Assembly (NCBI RefSeq): GCF_031755915.1
Contig: NC_083386.1
Location: 23,421,001-23,485,000 of the forward strand
DNA: 64,000 nt
Source: Ziziphus jujuba
Lineage: Eukaryota > Streptophyta > Magnoliopsida > Rosales > Rhamnaceae
Reading direction: 5' to 3'
Shown here in pieces: positions 36,059 through 48,481 of this stretch; the stretch's first letter is position 1, and every line of letters starts with the position of its first letter. Below the pieces are notes generated by a model that saw only the letters and a program-made list of their open reading frames with translations, made no database searches and was not told the origin of the DNA. A program made the translations under genes and the position numbers.

Positions 36059-38511
36059 AGAGAAAGAAACCTAACCGGCCACCGCCGATTAGCCCTTTCT
36101 GGCCACCCTTTCCATACACGTGCCACCCCACCTTGAATCCCACTTGAAAACCGACTGGCCAGCCAAAAATCGCGGCCAATCGACTGCCGATGCGCTCGGA
36201 TCGAGACTTTTTTCGGCTGCGGTGCCGATTTCTTCAAACCCAAATTTCTCCCTATTCTGCCTTCTGTTTGCCTCACCGCCGGTCTCGTTGAGTCACCCAT
36301 TTCCTGATCTACCTTCCCACCAAAAATCACAACCAGTGGCCACCAGACGCGCCGCCGGCGGTGACGGGTTCCCGTGACCACGACGGCTTGCCAGGAAATC
36401 AACTTTCCGGCGAGTTTTCAGCTATCCCGCCCATCCTTTCCCACTAATTCCGACCCTCTGAACCCAAATCCGGTGTCCATTTTCCTCAATTTTTAACGGA
36501 TTGTGAGAATCGAGGGTCTAAAATTTGAGAGTTTTCCGGTGAGATTCCGGCCATCTCGGGTCCGATTTCCGGGAAGTAAGACTATATTTATAATCTTTGT
36601 TACACAAGCTTCGATTCGGTATATTACTCGTAAATTTTGGTTGTCGTTTGTGTTCGTTCCCCGGGTACCCATTTGGGAGTTATCCGATTAAAATATTAAA
36701 ATAATTAGTTGTGTATTGTGGATATTTTAGGTGCACGTGTGGGTAGTGGAGTTGATCCTGCAGAAGATCTCGATTGATACACGTGCTTGAGGTGAGTGAC
36801 CCATCTTTAAAACTATTTTGGGGTGATTAATTATATTTATCCTATGTTAATTTAATATTTAGAAATATGCTCATGTGGTGGAATTTAATTATAATTGTGG
36901 TAAAATTTTATTTTATATATATATATATATATATGCTTATTGATGCTAAATGAAAATTTGGTTTATTAAGAATTCTTGATTATTATTATTGTGATTTAAT
37001 TGTATTTATTATGCCTGAGCAAGGTGTTTTCATTTAATTAATTGTATTTGGATTTTAATATTATTTTTGGGCATGATTTGATTTTAAATATTTCAAAGAA
37101 AATATTGGGTTAAATTTAGTGGTTTCAAATTATATAATTATGCCATTGGAATATTATTTGATTGATTTTATGATTTGGGAAAAAATTATTTGTATATTAT
37201 TATCTGTGGATTTATGCTGGAAATATTAAGGAAAAATATGGGAATGTGAGTTTGAAAAATGGTATAATTTCCACAGTGAATTTTGGAAAAAATTGTGTAT
37301 TTTAATAATAAAATTGGTTATTTGTTTTAGACACACTCATACAGTACTGGTGTTCTGTACTGTATATGTGGATGAGCGCACAAGTTATAATATCTTCAGT
37401 AAGTTGTCATCGGACCGAGAGCAGACAAGTTTTATATAGTACACATAAGCCGCCCCCCTCCATGGCCGAGTTGACGGTTTAAGCAGCGGTGCTGTCGGGA
37501 CGCCAAAGCGATCGTATGCAAGTTTCTCTCTTTAACCTCCTATCAGACGATGCTCGGGATGCTGGGTATCGTAGGGCATCACTGGTATATAGTGTGGTGT
37601 GTCAAGTATTATTTTCCAGATATAAATTTCAAATTCTAAATGTTTTAAAATCGTATTTAAATTAAATGTATTCAATTTGTTTTATCATCTATTTATAATT
37701 ATTTAAATTATATTTTTGACATTGTTTATTTTAGTTTATTAAATCAAATTTTATGAATTATATATTGAATTTTTCTTTTATGTTATATTTCTTTAATGCA
37801 AGTATTCTAAATTTATTTTATTATATTTCATTACATTTTATTCGTATTTGGATTATTTAATAATTTATTAAATTAATTATTCATTGATTTTTGGGGCATA
37901 AAAGATTGGGTTTTGCGAATGGTGAGGGTTTTGAGAGAAATATTATCTTCAATTAATTATTATTTATTTACTTATTTATTCTTAATTAACCAAATGTACT
38001 ATAATTATCGTTGCTTTATAATTGTACAGTAGATAGGGTCACTCACTGAAATGATTAGCATCTCATATTTTTAAATTCCGTTCCCCTAGGTACAAGGATT
38101 GGTAGACGTTCTTTCGGAGCGAGCTTAATCTTCGTCGCTATCGTATTTCGAGAAGTTCTCTTTATCTTCATTTATTTCTATTGTAATATTTCTTTCATCC
38201 TTATTGTATAATTTCTATACTTAATGGTACTTTATAAAGCTATGTATACTGTCTTGGACATTTGTTTACAAATTATGCAGTGATTTCCTATTATTCATTT
38301 GAAGTGCTGTGAATTTGTAGAAGTAAATTGTAGTAATATGGGAGGAATAAGGTGGTGTATATAGAAGTGTATTTTCAATACAGGAAAATTTTGGTAAGTC
38401 CAACCCTTGGGGGAGGTTCTGCCGAATTTTCCATTGGAGGACCCGGTAGGGTTTCTCTAGGATCAGGGTTTGTCTAGGGTTCCGGTGAAAAATTTTGAAC
38501 GGGTCCTGACA
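35491..38511 (+). mobile_element. Gypsy-type solo LTR 2, nested, opposite orientation
   Basis: 3021 bp starting TGTAACACCCCGTCCC and ending GGGTCCTGACA, flanked by perfect GCTGG target duplications (35486-35490 and 38512-38516). It is a member of the same family as LTR 1 but lies in the opposite orientation, within solo LTR 3. It contains a (GA)n tract at 36011-36056. No internal region is attached, so it is also a solo LTR. Confidence 0.9.
36011..36056 (+). repeat. (GA)n microsatellite in solo LTR 2
   Basis: A nearly pure GA dinucleotide tract of about 45 bp. Confidence 0.9.
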
Positions 38512-38962
38512 GCTGGCGCATGCATCAAGATGGTAGTTGGATTTGGACAAAACGGAGTTTAAAACGGGTTCGAAATGATCCAGATCGGATCCATGGATCT
38601 GAAGAGAAATTTCTCGGGTTTGGGGGATAAAATGGATATTTTGTATCTTTTTTTCATTTGACACGCTTTCCAATATTTATATAGAGCCTTGGGTCATTAA
38701 CAGATGAAAATCTGGGGCTGGTTTGAAAAGTGATATAAAACTGATATTTGAAACTTCGTAGAACCATAACTTTTTATCCGTAACTCAGAATTTAGCGCGC
38801 CGCTAGTTTATGAACTCATATCGACGAGCTCTACACAATGGTATATCAGTCAAACAAAAAATTTTAGCCATAGAAAAAGTAAACTTTGGACCCACATACT
38901 TTTAAGTTGGTCAAATTTAGTCAAACTTATACAACAGGGATATTTTAGTACGGGTTGTTACA

Positions 38963-39774
38963 TTAAGCCACATCAGAGCTTCTAACCAAATACCTTAAAT
39001 TTAATGAACTAAATATGCAAAAAACCATATTGGGTGTATGGATAAAACTATAAATTTAGAGATGAAACTGTTGGATTTTTTTTAATCATATAATAAAAGG
39101 TTTAATTTAGTACTACATTATTATTATTATTATTTTTTTGGATGGCGGCGAACTCGAAATCAGTTTCTTGTTTGAAGAAACAATGGTTTTGCTACTAAAC
39201 CAGGGACTACCATATTGGATTTTGAAACAAATTATCCATGTAGAATATGATTAATTTAAATTGTTTTATACGTCCAAACTTTGTAGAAATCAAAGTAGTT
39301 TTAGGGGTATTGATGCCTTAGTTCCTCATCCGCAGCCAGAATTGAATTGAAGCTCTATTTTTACGCTCTCTAATATGATGGAGCAAAAGCAAATGATAGC
39401 CATATACCTAATGGACTGACCACATGTTGCGCGTGCACATACAGATATATATGATTTTGATCTGGTGAATAATATTACTAGTCTTATCTTAAGCAACATT
39501 GACTTGGTAGAAAATTAAACAGGTAAAAGGAGAAAATGCATAAAACCGTACCGCATATAGTATACACAATTTATTATTTACTTATTTAATTCTAATTGAA
39601 ATATGTTGCAAAAAAATATAATTGAAATAAATTGAACAGAGATAAGCAAATATGAGGGAAGAAAAAGAAACATAAAGATATAAAAATAGTGCTAAAAAAA
39701 AAAAACTCACAGAAAATGGTAGTTCCCAAATTCAGTCCTTGAAGGCTTCATTAATTAATGTTTAATGTTCGACA
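38963..39774. other. Spacer with no recognised gene
   Basis: AT-rich sequence between the LTR nest and the local tandem duplication. No gene or element end could be supported. Confidence 0.5.
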
Positions 39775-40287
39775 AAAGTCTAAACCCATTTTAGTTGAAA
39801 GGTTAAAGCCCTAAAATTTGTTTCCTGCCAACATGTTAAAAGGGTAGAAAGTGGCAATTTAGTAACAAACATAAAAATGATGGGGAACAGTTTTGAGTGA
39901 TGACGTCTTGGTTTTTACCAAAGTAGTGGGATACATGTAGCTTATTTAATGGAAACAGCTATTGTGCAACAGAATGTAAATTAGAGTGTAATTAGCACTC
40001 CTCAAAAACTTTACCATTTTTTATTTTTTCCCTCGTTTTTATAAATATCATATTTCCACTGGTTCACGGCGTGAATTGCTGATTCTAGCTACCACTATTA
40101 CTCATGATCAGGTTAGCAATTCTAGCAAATATCTAAAAAAATCTAAAATGATAGGTGGCAATATTTTACATATGCTATAAATTTTTGATTCAATAAAATT
40201 AGAAATTCCTGATTTAATAAATAGAAATTTCGTGACTAAAGAATTCTTTAAAGAAAGGCATAGAATCTCATAATGCCGAGGATTGTC

Positions 40288-40534
40288 CTCAAAACGATAT
40301 ACATATATATATACTATGCGAATATAGAACATATGTATGGATATAGGAAATCATCATATTCTAAGATAGCTCCGGTAGAAGATCCTATGACCTCAAATGT
40401 CAAGGGTTGTGCTCAAAACGATATATATATATATATACTATGCGAATATAGAATATATGTATCGATATAGAAATCATCATATTCTAAGATAGCTCCGGTA
40501 GAAGATCCTATGACCTCAAATGTCTAAGGTTGTG
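40288..40534 (+). repeat. Tandem repeat x2, unit 124 bp
   Basis: Two adjacent units (40288-40411 and 40412-40534) each run from CTCAAAACGATAT through ATAGCTCCGGTAGAAGATCC to GGTTGTG. Unit 2 of the larger duplication has one copy, near 42968-43100. Confidence 0.85.
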
Positions 40535-40689
40535 CTCAAAACGACGTCATGCTGGCTGCCAATAAAAGATTCTATCATAGCCAGTAGTCTGCCTTCAGTC
40601 TTTGCAATGGAAGTTCTTTGTGCTTGTGTTCTTGTTCTGTTTTGATAAAATGTTCCATTGCATATATTGATAAAACATCAATCAGTGGG

Positions 40690-41840
40690 AAAAATTTCAA
40701 GTACTCCCGAGGTACCAGACTCAGAACTCGTTCAAATCATTTTATGCCACGTGGGATTACTTTCCATATCTGATAACTCTCTCCTCTACCTTACTACCAG
40801 TTACCTGCACTATTCTCTCTTAGTAATTTCTGTTTTCACATTGCCAGATCATCACAATAGATGGAGGAGGTCATGTGGCTTATCACGTGCTTGTAATTGG
40901 TTATTAGTTTGTTAGCTTTAGTTTTACGTTGGGTAGTAGAACCTTGTTTCACTTTGACTATAAATAATGTCATATCAGACTCTTGTAAAGTAAGCTTCTG
41001 CAGTATTACCAAATAGAAAATTCTGGAAACTTTCTAGTCTTTCTCTTCTACTTTCCTATCTACTTTCTTGCTCTTTCTCTTCCTTTCCTGCATTTTCTTT
41101 CTTCTCACTCTTGCACCGAAAAAAAAAAAAAAAAAACCCAAAGTAGAAAACCAGACCTTCAATCTTGGCCAAATTCGAACCAAGGCCCCACGGGTTTAAG
41201 TCGTTTGTCCACAGAATTAATAAATAAATATAATCAGATGAACCCAAAATGGGGGGAAAAAAAAAAAAAAAAAAAGAAGAAGAAAAAAAACCAAAATTGA
41301 AACAGAAAAATCTCTAAGCTTGTCCTTTAGGCTTAACTAATTATGAAATTTGGGATCTTTATCTATTATTATTATTTTTTTTTGGGTAAAAAATCATGCT
41401 CAATCCTAGTAATCAGAGACACAACTTTAGTAATGCTGAAAGATAAGTCCAGATTTTTGAGCGAGTTGCCGAAGAGAAAGAGCAAGAAAGAGCTCTAATT
41501 GCAAATTTTTGTTGATGGAGGGAATTGATGGTTTCATATTTCTGGTGTTTAATGAAGGTTTTCAATGGTTTCATATTTTTGGTGATAAGGGAGTTGCTGG
41601 TTACAGGGAAAAAAAAAATAAATAAATAAAACATATCGTTTGCCACAAATTTGTTTGTTGCCGAAAGAGAAGAAGAGGGAGAGAAGAAAGAGGAGAGAGA
41701 AAGAGCCAGTTTTGAAAAAGATGAGAGATAGCATATACGTTATCTGATATGGAAAGTAATTTTCCACATGGCATAACATGATTTGATAGAGTTCTGAATC
41801 ATGGCTACTTCAGTACTTAAAAGTTTTCTCAATCTCAATC
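40690..41840. mobile_element. Inverted-repeat element (MITE-like), copy in unit 1
   Basis: A left arm near 40705-40790 (CAGAACTCGTTCAAATCATT, then TTACTTTCCATATC) is the reverse complement of a right arm near 41745-41825 (GATATGGAAAGTAA, then TTGATAGAGTTCTG). No transposase is present. A 286-bp insertion lies inside. The superfamily could not be named and the outer ends are approximate. Confidence 0.55.
40822..41107 (+). mobile_element. 286-bp insertion, probable solo LTR
   Basis: It is absent from the matching place in unit 2 (near 43355). It is flanked by CTCTT on both sides (40817-40821 and 41108-41112), a 5-bp duplication typical of LTR elements. It contains a TATA-like CTATAAATAATG and a pyrimidine-rich 3' end terminating in CA. 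The 5' end reads AG rather than TG, so the LTR assignment is not certain. Confidence 0.5.
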
Positions 41841-42005
41841 ACTGAAGAATTAGTGTGTTCGTGCGGATGCGTGAACCAATTTGCTCTCCAGAATCGGCAA
41901 CTACAGGGGGTGGATTCAAAAATGTTGGTGAAGGGCCGAACAAGATTGCTATTTATTTATTTATTATTATTATTATTATTATTTTTTCAACGAAGCCAGT
42001 TCCTA

Positions 42006-42554
42006 GTTGTTCATTCTTTGAATATATCATAGAGAAATTTTTTGCTATTTTCCTGACTTCTTCTGTTGCAAACTAGTTGTTCATTCTTTGGATATATCAT
42101 ATATCTACTTCTGGTTTTCTGGCTGCTGTTGCTCTACTTTCAAGGAGTTCTACTACTAATTTTTCTGGCTGCTGGTGCTCTACTCTCAAGAAGTTCTCTG
42201 TTGGTCTAGTTTGCTCAAGCTAAATGTCTCTAGTGACATGTTAATTTCAAACTCATATTTTGCTCAAACACAATTTCACAAAATAAGAGTTTGAGGGGCA
42301 ATGTTGATGAAAAATGACGTGTCATTATTAGTTAGTTTGTTTTTGTTTTGTTTTTAGTCCAGGTCAGCAACTGAGGTGTTAGTTTGATTATGTATTAGTA
42401 TAAATAGCAATCACGTGTAATAAGACTTTCAATGGAAACAATTTATTGAATATTCTAGAAAAGCCAGTTCACGTTTCTCTCTTCATTTTCTCTCTTGTTC
42501 TTGTATCTTCCTTTATTTTCTTTCATTTTCTTTCTATCCAAACACTACTTTACA
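42006..42554 (+). mobile_element. Truncated copia element: 3' internal end plus 3' LTR
   Basis: The LTR at 42302-42554 (253 bp) starts TGTTGATG, ends CTTTACA and follows a polypurine tract (GAGTTTGAGGGGCAA). It resembles the LTR of the intact copia element (shared GACGTG, TTAGTTAG and CTATCCAAACAC stretches), so the two are related families. Only about 300 bp of the internal region remains, with small internal repeats. It lies exactly at the junction of the two duplication units. Confidence 0.75.
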
Positions 42555-42971
42555 AAGTCTAAACCCATTTTAGTTGAAAGGTTAAAACCCTAAAATTTGT
42601 TTCCGCCAACATGTTAAAAAGGTAGAAAGTGGCAATTTAGTAACAAACATAAAAATGATGGGGAATAGTTTTGAGTGATGACTTCTTGGTTTTTACCAAA
42701 GTAGTGGGATACATGTAACTTATTTAATGGAAACAGCTATTGTGCAACAGAATGTAAATTAGAGTGTAACTAGCACTCCTAAAAAACTTTATCCTTTGTG
42801 ATTTAAAAAATTCTATAATGATAGGTGGCAATCTTTAACATATGCTCTAAATTTTTGATTTAATAAAATTAGAAATTGCGTATTTAATAAATGGAAATCT
42901 CGCGACCAAAGAATTCTTTAAAGTTTTGATAGAAAGGCATAGAATCTCATAATGCCGAGGATTGTGCTCAA

Positions 42972-43018
<47 letters not shown>

Positions 43019-43365
43019 CTATGCGAATATAGAATATATGTATTGATATAGGAAATCATCATATTCTAAGATAGCTCAGGTAGAAGATCCTATGACCTCA
43101 AATGTCTAAGGTTGTGCTACGTCATGCTGGCTGCCAACAAAAGATTCTATCATAGCCAGTAGTATGCCTTCAGTCTTTGCAATGGAAGTTCTTTGTACTT
43201 GCATATATTGATAAACCATCAATCAGTGGGAAAAATTTCAAGTACTACCGAAGTACCAGACTCAGAACTCGTTCAAATCACTTTACGCCACGTGGGATTA
43301 CTTTCTATATCAGATAAAACTCTCCTCTACCTTACTGCCAGCTACTGCACTATTCTCTCTTGCAC

Positions 43366-43410
<45 letters not shown>

Positions 43411-43554
43411 ACAAAAACACAAAAACAAAAAAACAAAGGAAAAAACCAGACCTTCAATCTTGGTAAAATTTGAACCACGGCCCCACGGGTTTAAGTCATT
43501 TTTCCACAAAATTGAAAAATAAATATAATCAGATGAACCCATAATGGACAAGGA

Positions 43555-43587
<33 letters not shown>

Positions 43588-44286
43588 ACCAAAATTGAAA
43601 TTTAAAAATCTCTAAACTTGTTCTTTGGGCTTAACTAATTATGAAATTTGGGATCTTTGTTTGTTATTATTATTTATTTTGGTAAAAAATCATGCTCAAT
43701 CCTAGTAATCAGAGACACAACTTTAGTAATGCTGAAAGATAAGCCCAGATTTTTGAGCAAGTTGCCGAAGAGAAAGAGCAAGAAAGAGCACTATTTGCAA
43801 ATTTTTGTTGATGGAGGGAGTTGATATATCAGATTTCATATTTCTGGTTTTTCATGAAGGTTTTCGATGCTTTCATATTTTTGGTGATAAGGGAGTTGGT
43901 GCTTACAGGGAAAAAAAAATCGTTTGCCACAAATTTGTTTGTTGCCGAAAGAGAAGCAGAGGGAGAGAAGAAAGAGGAGAGAGAAAGAGCCAGTTTTGAA
44001 AAAGATGAGAGATAGCTTATATGTTATCTTATATGGAAAGTAATTTTCCACATGGCATAACATGATTTGATAGAGTTCTGAATCCTGGGTACTCCAGGAG
44101 TACTTAAAAGTTTTCTCAATCTCAATCACTGAAGAATTAGTGTGTTCGTGTGGATGCGTGAACCAATGTGCTCCCCAGAATCGGCAACTGCAGGGGGTGG
44201 ATTCAAAAATGTTGGTGAAGGGCCGAACAAGATTGCTATTTATTTATTATTATTATTATTATTATTTTTCAACGAAGCCAGTTCCT
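42555..44286 (+). repeat. Local tandem duplication, unit 2
   Basis: The counterpart of 39775-42005, with the same order of landmarks, one 124-bp unit rather than two, and no 286-bp insertion. It contains a poly-A run of about 40 bases (from 43369). Short ORFs across the A-run are artefacts. Confidence 0.85.
43225..44125. mobile_element. Inverted-repeat element (MITE-like), copy in unit 2
   Basis: The same element as in unit 1, without the 286-bp insertion. Arms near 43240-43320 and 44025-44105 pair through CAGAACTCGTTCAAATCA and TTACTTTCTATATCAGATAA. No coding sequence was found. Confidence 0.55.
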
Positions 44287-47200
44287 ACATATGCCATTAC
44301 TATTAGGCGGATTTGGAGCATATTAATTTATGTAAAGAGAAAAATATTATAATAAATGATCCAGATTATGCTCCACGCTATTATATATATTACATATGCT
44401 CCACGCTTTTATATATATATATATATATATGTAATTGGAAATAATAAAATGATGGCCTTGATACTTAGTTGTCTTTGCTATGGGTTTGTTGTCTATATCA
44501 AGATCGAGAGTAGGGGGAGGGGGTTGATTCGGAACCTACTGATCCGCTGAGATCTCCGAATATCAATTTTAAATTTTAAATTTTAAACTAATTACATATA
44601 ATAAGTTAGAAATATTTATCTTAGATTTTTTTTTAATATAACAAAAAAAAAAACATATTAACAATTTATTTAGATACAAATTAACATTATTAGCAAATTT
44701 AAAAAAAATTATAGATAAATAAAAAAAACCTTAAAATTCTATTAAGACAAAAAATAATGTTTTTTTGGTGGAAAGACCAAAATATAATATTGAATGCAAA
44801 TTTAAATGTCAATCAAATATATATGAAATAGGTTATGAAAAGTTTAATATAAATATGAACTAAAATTAAAATTAAATGTGCAATATAAAACTACAAATTA
44901 AATATCTATTCTATTATAAGATATCAAATATGATATTATAAATTATCTTTATGACAAATAAATGATTTATATAAGGATAAACGTTAAATTTAAAGTGACA
45001 ATATATTATGTTTTAGATTTTGTAATTTTTTTTGAGAGGACCTATTATATCTTTTTTTTTTCAAAAATTATTGGGGATAAATATATATATATATATATAT
45101 AATAGAAAAATATTATTTATGATTCTGATAAATAATTATCAATAAAATTTATATGCCAGATGATATTTTAAATGCCTACCATAATTTTATATTGGGCACT
45201 ACCATCATTGTGGGTTAATCGGAAGATTTTATTTATTTATTTTTTCTTTTCTTGTGAAATTGGGTTAATCAGAGTATTGGGTGGGTTTTATTTGGGCTGT
45301 AGAATTGAATTCCATATGTTTGCAAAGTAAATAAATAATTCATTGGAATATTGCCAAACTGTTCGTTGTTAAAAAACATTCTACCTATTGAGAATTCAGT
45401 TCTGAAGACATTGAACAGAATTTATTGATTTTGACATAATTGAATTTTTATTTTTTGATGAGAATCTTTACACAAATAAAAAGAGAATGTAAAATATATT
45501 TTTACTTCTATTACTGATGTTAAAAGAGAAAATTCGTTGACATGTTTCTCAGAGCGGTTGAATAATCTTAGATGAAATAATTGAAGAAGTCAAAAGTTTA
45601 TTCGAACTACATAAGCTTTAGCACAATTTGAGCAAGTTAGGTTGGTTTTAATTTTAAGAAAACATCCCTCGAAAAAACAAATAAATAAAGTCTCCTTCTC
45701 TTAAATATATTAAATTTTTTTAACAATAATTAAATTAGCCTTTTAAGTGATTCAAAATTATAAATACTTCAGATACTAACATATAAGTCATGATTTTCCT
45801 ATTGGGACTATCCAGTTGAGAAAGGTTAAAATTTTAAAATTTAATATAAATTATCATTTGAATCGCTTTGAAAATTAAAACTTTAAAATACATAAATAAT
45901 TTATTGCATCCATATTTAATTCATATATAAAATTTTAATATTTTATTAAATTTATATCATATCATTAATTTATTTTTCAATCGTAGATTTTAAAATAGTT
46001 AAAAACTAATAAAAAATGTCTAATATTAAAATCATCAAATAAATTTGATGCATATTTGGCTTAGATTGTAGAAGTTTTTTTAAATTATAATATAATAAAT
46101 ATTATCTTAGATGAAATGGCAATTCATATCAATTATATCCTGTAATATAGTAAGACCTGTAATTTTACAATTCGAACATTTTAGTGGGACAACCCAGTGA
46201 GAGTGTTTACACTTCTTCTATGAGATTCTGATTTACGTCATCCAATTATATATCCAAATATATATATATATATATATATAAATATTGAAATTAGGGTATC
46301 TTGTTGAACTTTTATGGGGAAAACCAGCTTCTCTGTCAGCCACCTTTAAATTTAATTTAGTTAAATACACAGATTACATTCCTTGTGGGGGAATTATATG
46401 GCAAGAACTCCACTTGACTTTAAAATTCTGACTTTGATATATTATTAAACAATTCTGTTGTTTTCTGAGTCAAGCAGATCAGAGCTAGTTAGACAGATCA
46501 AAATCCATAATCAAAAGTAGTAAATTTGATTAATGCTTAAGCATTAATTCCCTTAGACATTAAATATTTAAATGGTATATTTATAATTTGATTTTTTGAG
46601 GATAGTATCTTTATAATTTTATATATATTGCTTTTGTCTTGGACCCTGGCGAATTTTCGACCTTTCCAGCTCTAAGAATCAATGGCTGAAGTTTGTGACC
46701 GTTAATCCCCCATTCTCAATATCAGGTAAAAAACAAAAAAAAACATGTTGTCGAAATGTTGACGAAATTGCTAACATCCACGCAATTTGGAAAGGCTGAT
46801 TCCAGTTTTATATATTGATGAGGAAGAGCGCACTAATCCAGTTTGGGTCAACAATAAATCCATGTTAAATAATGAAACCTGTCATTTGCTTCTTAAAGCA
46901 CATAGAATAAATCAAAGCCAAAATAGAAATTCTTTGTGTGCATATCTGGTTTGTATGAGCTATGTTGGAATTTTAGGGTTGAATTTTTTTGGGTAAAGCT
47001 TTTGCTCCTACTTTTATTTCTATCTGCTTCTTTAGAAGTGTATTTTGAAAAAATCAATCTTTATTTACTTTGATTAAAATTTATTTTAAAAGTTTGAAGC
47101 ATTTTCAAAAAATTATCCAATTGACATTTTCAGTTTTTAAATTTTAAAAGTTGCTTAAAAGTTACTTCTAACTTTTCTAAAGTTATGCCAAATAGTTCTT

Positions 47201-48226
47201 TAGCTACGTAGCTAGCTATGATTATTGGAAATTCGTTGGCTTGGTCTTCTAGAATATATATACATATACATGTATATTAATCGGAGATTAATTGGCTTGC
47301 TCGCACGTCTAGAACATATATACATATATATTAATTGGCTTGGTCTTCTAGATCTTCAATAATATATAAACATATATAAGTATGTTTATAAATTAGATTT
47401 CCTTTTCTTGTACATTATTATACGAGGAGGAGCAGCTCCATCATATTAGATACAAAAATCCTATAAATATAAATATATATATATATATATATCTATATAT
47501 ATATGTATATATTTAGCTCTGTTATGATCCATACTGCCATATAAAAATTATCTATATATATATATATATAATTAATTTGGAGGGGGATAGTTTTAGCTTA
47601 TCTTGGAAAGCAACTGATTTTGGTACTAAAAATATGGAACGCAAATGTTGATAATTTAATTGGTTATCTTTATAGATTGACTTACTCTCTCACACGAGAT
47701 TTGTAGTTTAAAAATAAATAAATAAAAGGGTTTTCTATATATGTAAAACCAAACGGACCACAAATTTTTTAGGTGATACCTTGATTAATAGATTAAAAAC
47801 TAAAAACTTAGTTGGGAATTTATCGATTTCTAGAATATTATATATGTATATAGGAATGATATGGTAAGATAATTATTGGGAAGAATTATAAAGGACAGCA
47901 TTTATAATTATTAAATTTGCAAGATTTTTGTGATTTGGCACGCTGTGGATGGTTGTCCTTCGTAGTCCATCTCTATAATTTTTTTACCATATTGAAACCG
48001 TATAAATACATATGTGTGTATATATATATATTATAATTTTTTTTTCCCCCTATGTACAAATCCTACACAAATTTTGTCTGAGATAATGAATAAGGGTATG
48101 CGTACAGTTATGGTACATATATCTATATATGTGTATGTGTATATAGGTAATCGTAACATTTCTGGAGTCTGGACCATTTCTTCTGCTTTAAATAGGCCAC
48201 AAGCAGGAGGAAGATAACCTCATAAC
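44287..48226. other. AT-rich intergenic DNA
   Basis: About 4 kb with many (TA)n tracts (for example 45079-45101, 46256-46280 and 47470-47510). No gene, complete element or conserved domain was recognised; the ORFs present are short and AT-driven. Confidence 0.55.
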
Positions 48227-48481
48227 ATGGCTGACAAAACTAGCGAACAATCAGCAGATAGAAAACTAGAAGCTGAGTTACGTGGTGATACTCCTCCTAT
48301 AGATGTTTCTAAGGATAAAAAAATCGAAAAGAAGAAGAAACATGCAAAGGCTGAAGATGAACTCCGCGGTACTAATAATCAACCTGCAGGTTCCTCCAGC
48401 TCGTCTGGTCCTACTAGAAAACCTGTTGCTTCATCCTGTTCATCTGCTAGGCAGGGTGAGACCTCAAATTATAGAAAGTAA
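48227..48481 (+). CDS. Possible small hypothetical protein, Lys/Ser-rich
   Basis: An 84-codon ORF starts at an ATG in good plant context (AACATGGC). It is hydrophilic: an acidic/basic first half (DKKIEKKKKHAKAEDE) followed by a Ser/Pro-rich tail. I do not recognise it. A possible splice donor (CAG|GTGAGA) lies at 48454, so the ORF may be a first exon whose partner is downstream. A short open piece at about 48490-48620 (NGYILCAIVFSFNC) has the flavour of a post-LRR domain of TIR-NBS-LRR proteins, but the resemblance is weak. It could equally be a chance ORF. Confidence 0.3.
   Translation: MADKTSEQSADRKLEAELRGDTPPIDVSKDKKIEKKKKHAKAEDELRGTNNQPAGSSSSSGPTRKPVASSCSSARQGETSNYRK

Larger units (their letters stand above)
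29543..38962 (-). mobile_element. Gypsy-type solo LTR 3 (outer), interrupted by two other solo LTRs
   Basis: On the minus strand the sequence runs from TGTAACAACCCGT at 38962 to CCTGTCA at 29543. Flanks are TCAAG (29538-29542) and TTAAG (38963-38967), a target duplication with one mismatch. Without the nested LTRs 1 and 2 it is about 2.8 kb. Blocks shared with LTR 1 include the CTGGACCTAGG and TCTCAGTGAGTG segments near 33530-33590. No coding domain or primer site is left, as expected for a solo LTR formed by recombination between the two LTRs of an element. The long TGTAACA-CCCGT start suggests a Tekay/Del-like gypsy family, which cannot be proved without the internal region. Confidence 0.8.
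39775..42005 (+). repeat. Local tandem duplication, unit 1
   Basis: Starts AAAGTCTAAACCC and ends with GAAGCCAGTTCCTA. It corresponds to 42555-44286 with many small differences. It contains a 124-bp tandem repeat, an inverted-repeat element, and a 286-bp insertion missing from unit 2. No gene was found in it. Confidence 0.85.

Noticed and set aside
43193..43522. 109-aa ORF across the poly-A run
   Set aside because: Half of it is translated poly-A (poly-Lys) within an inverted-repeat element.
46787..46996. 69-aa ORF as a gene
   Set aside because: It has no recognisable domain, sits in AT-rich DNA and has no splice or promoter context.
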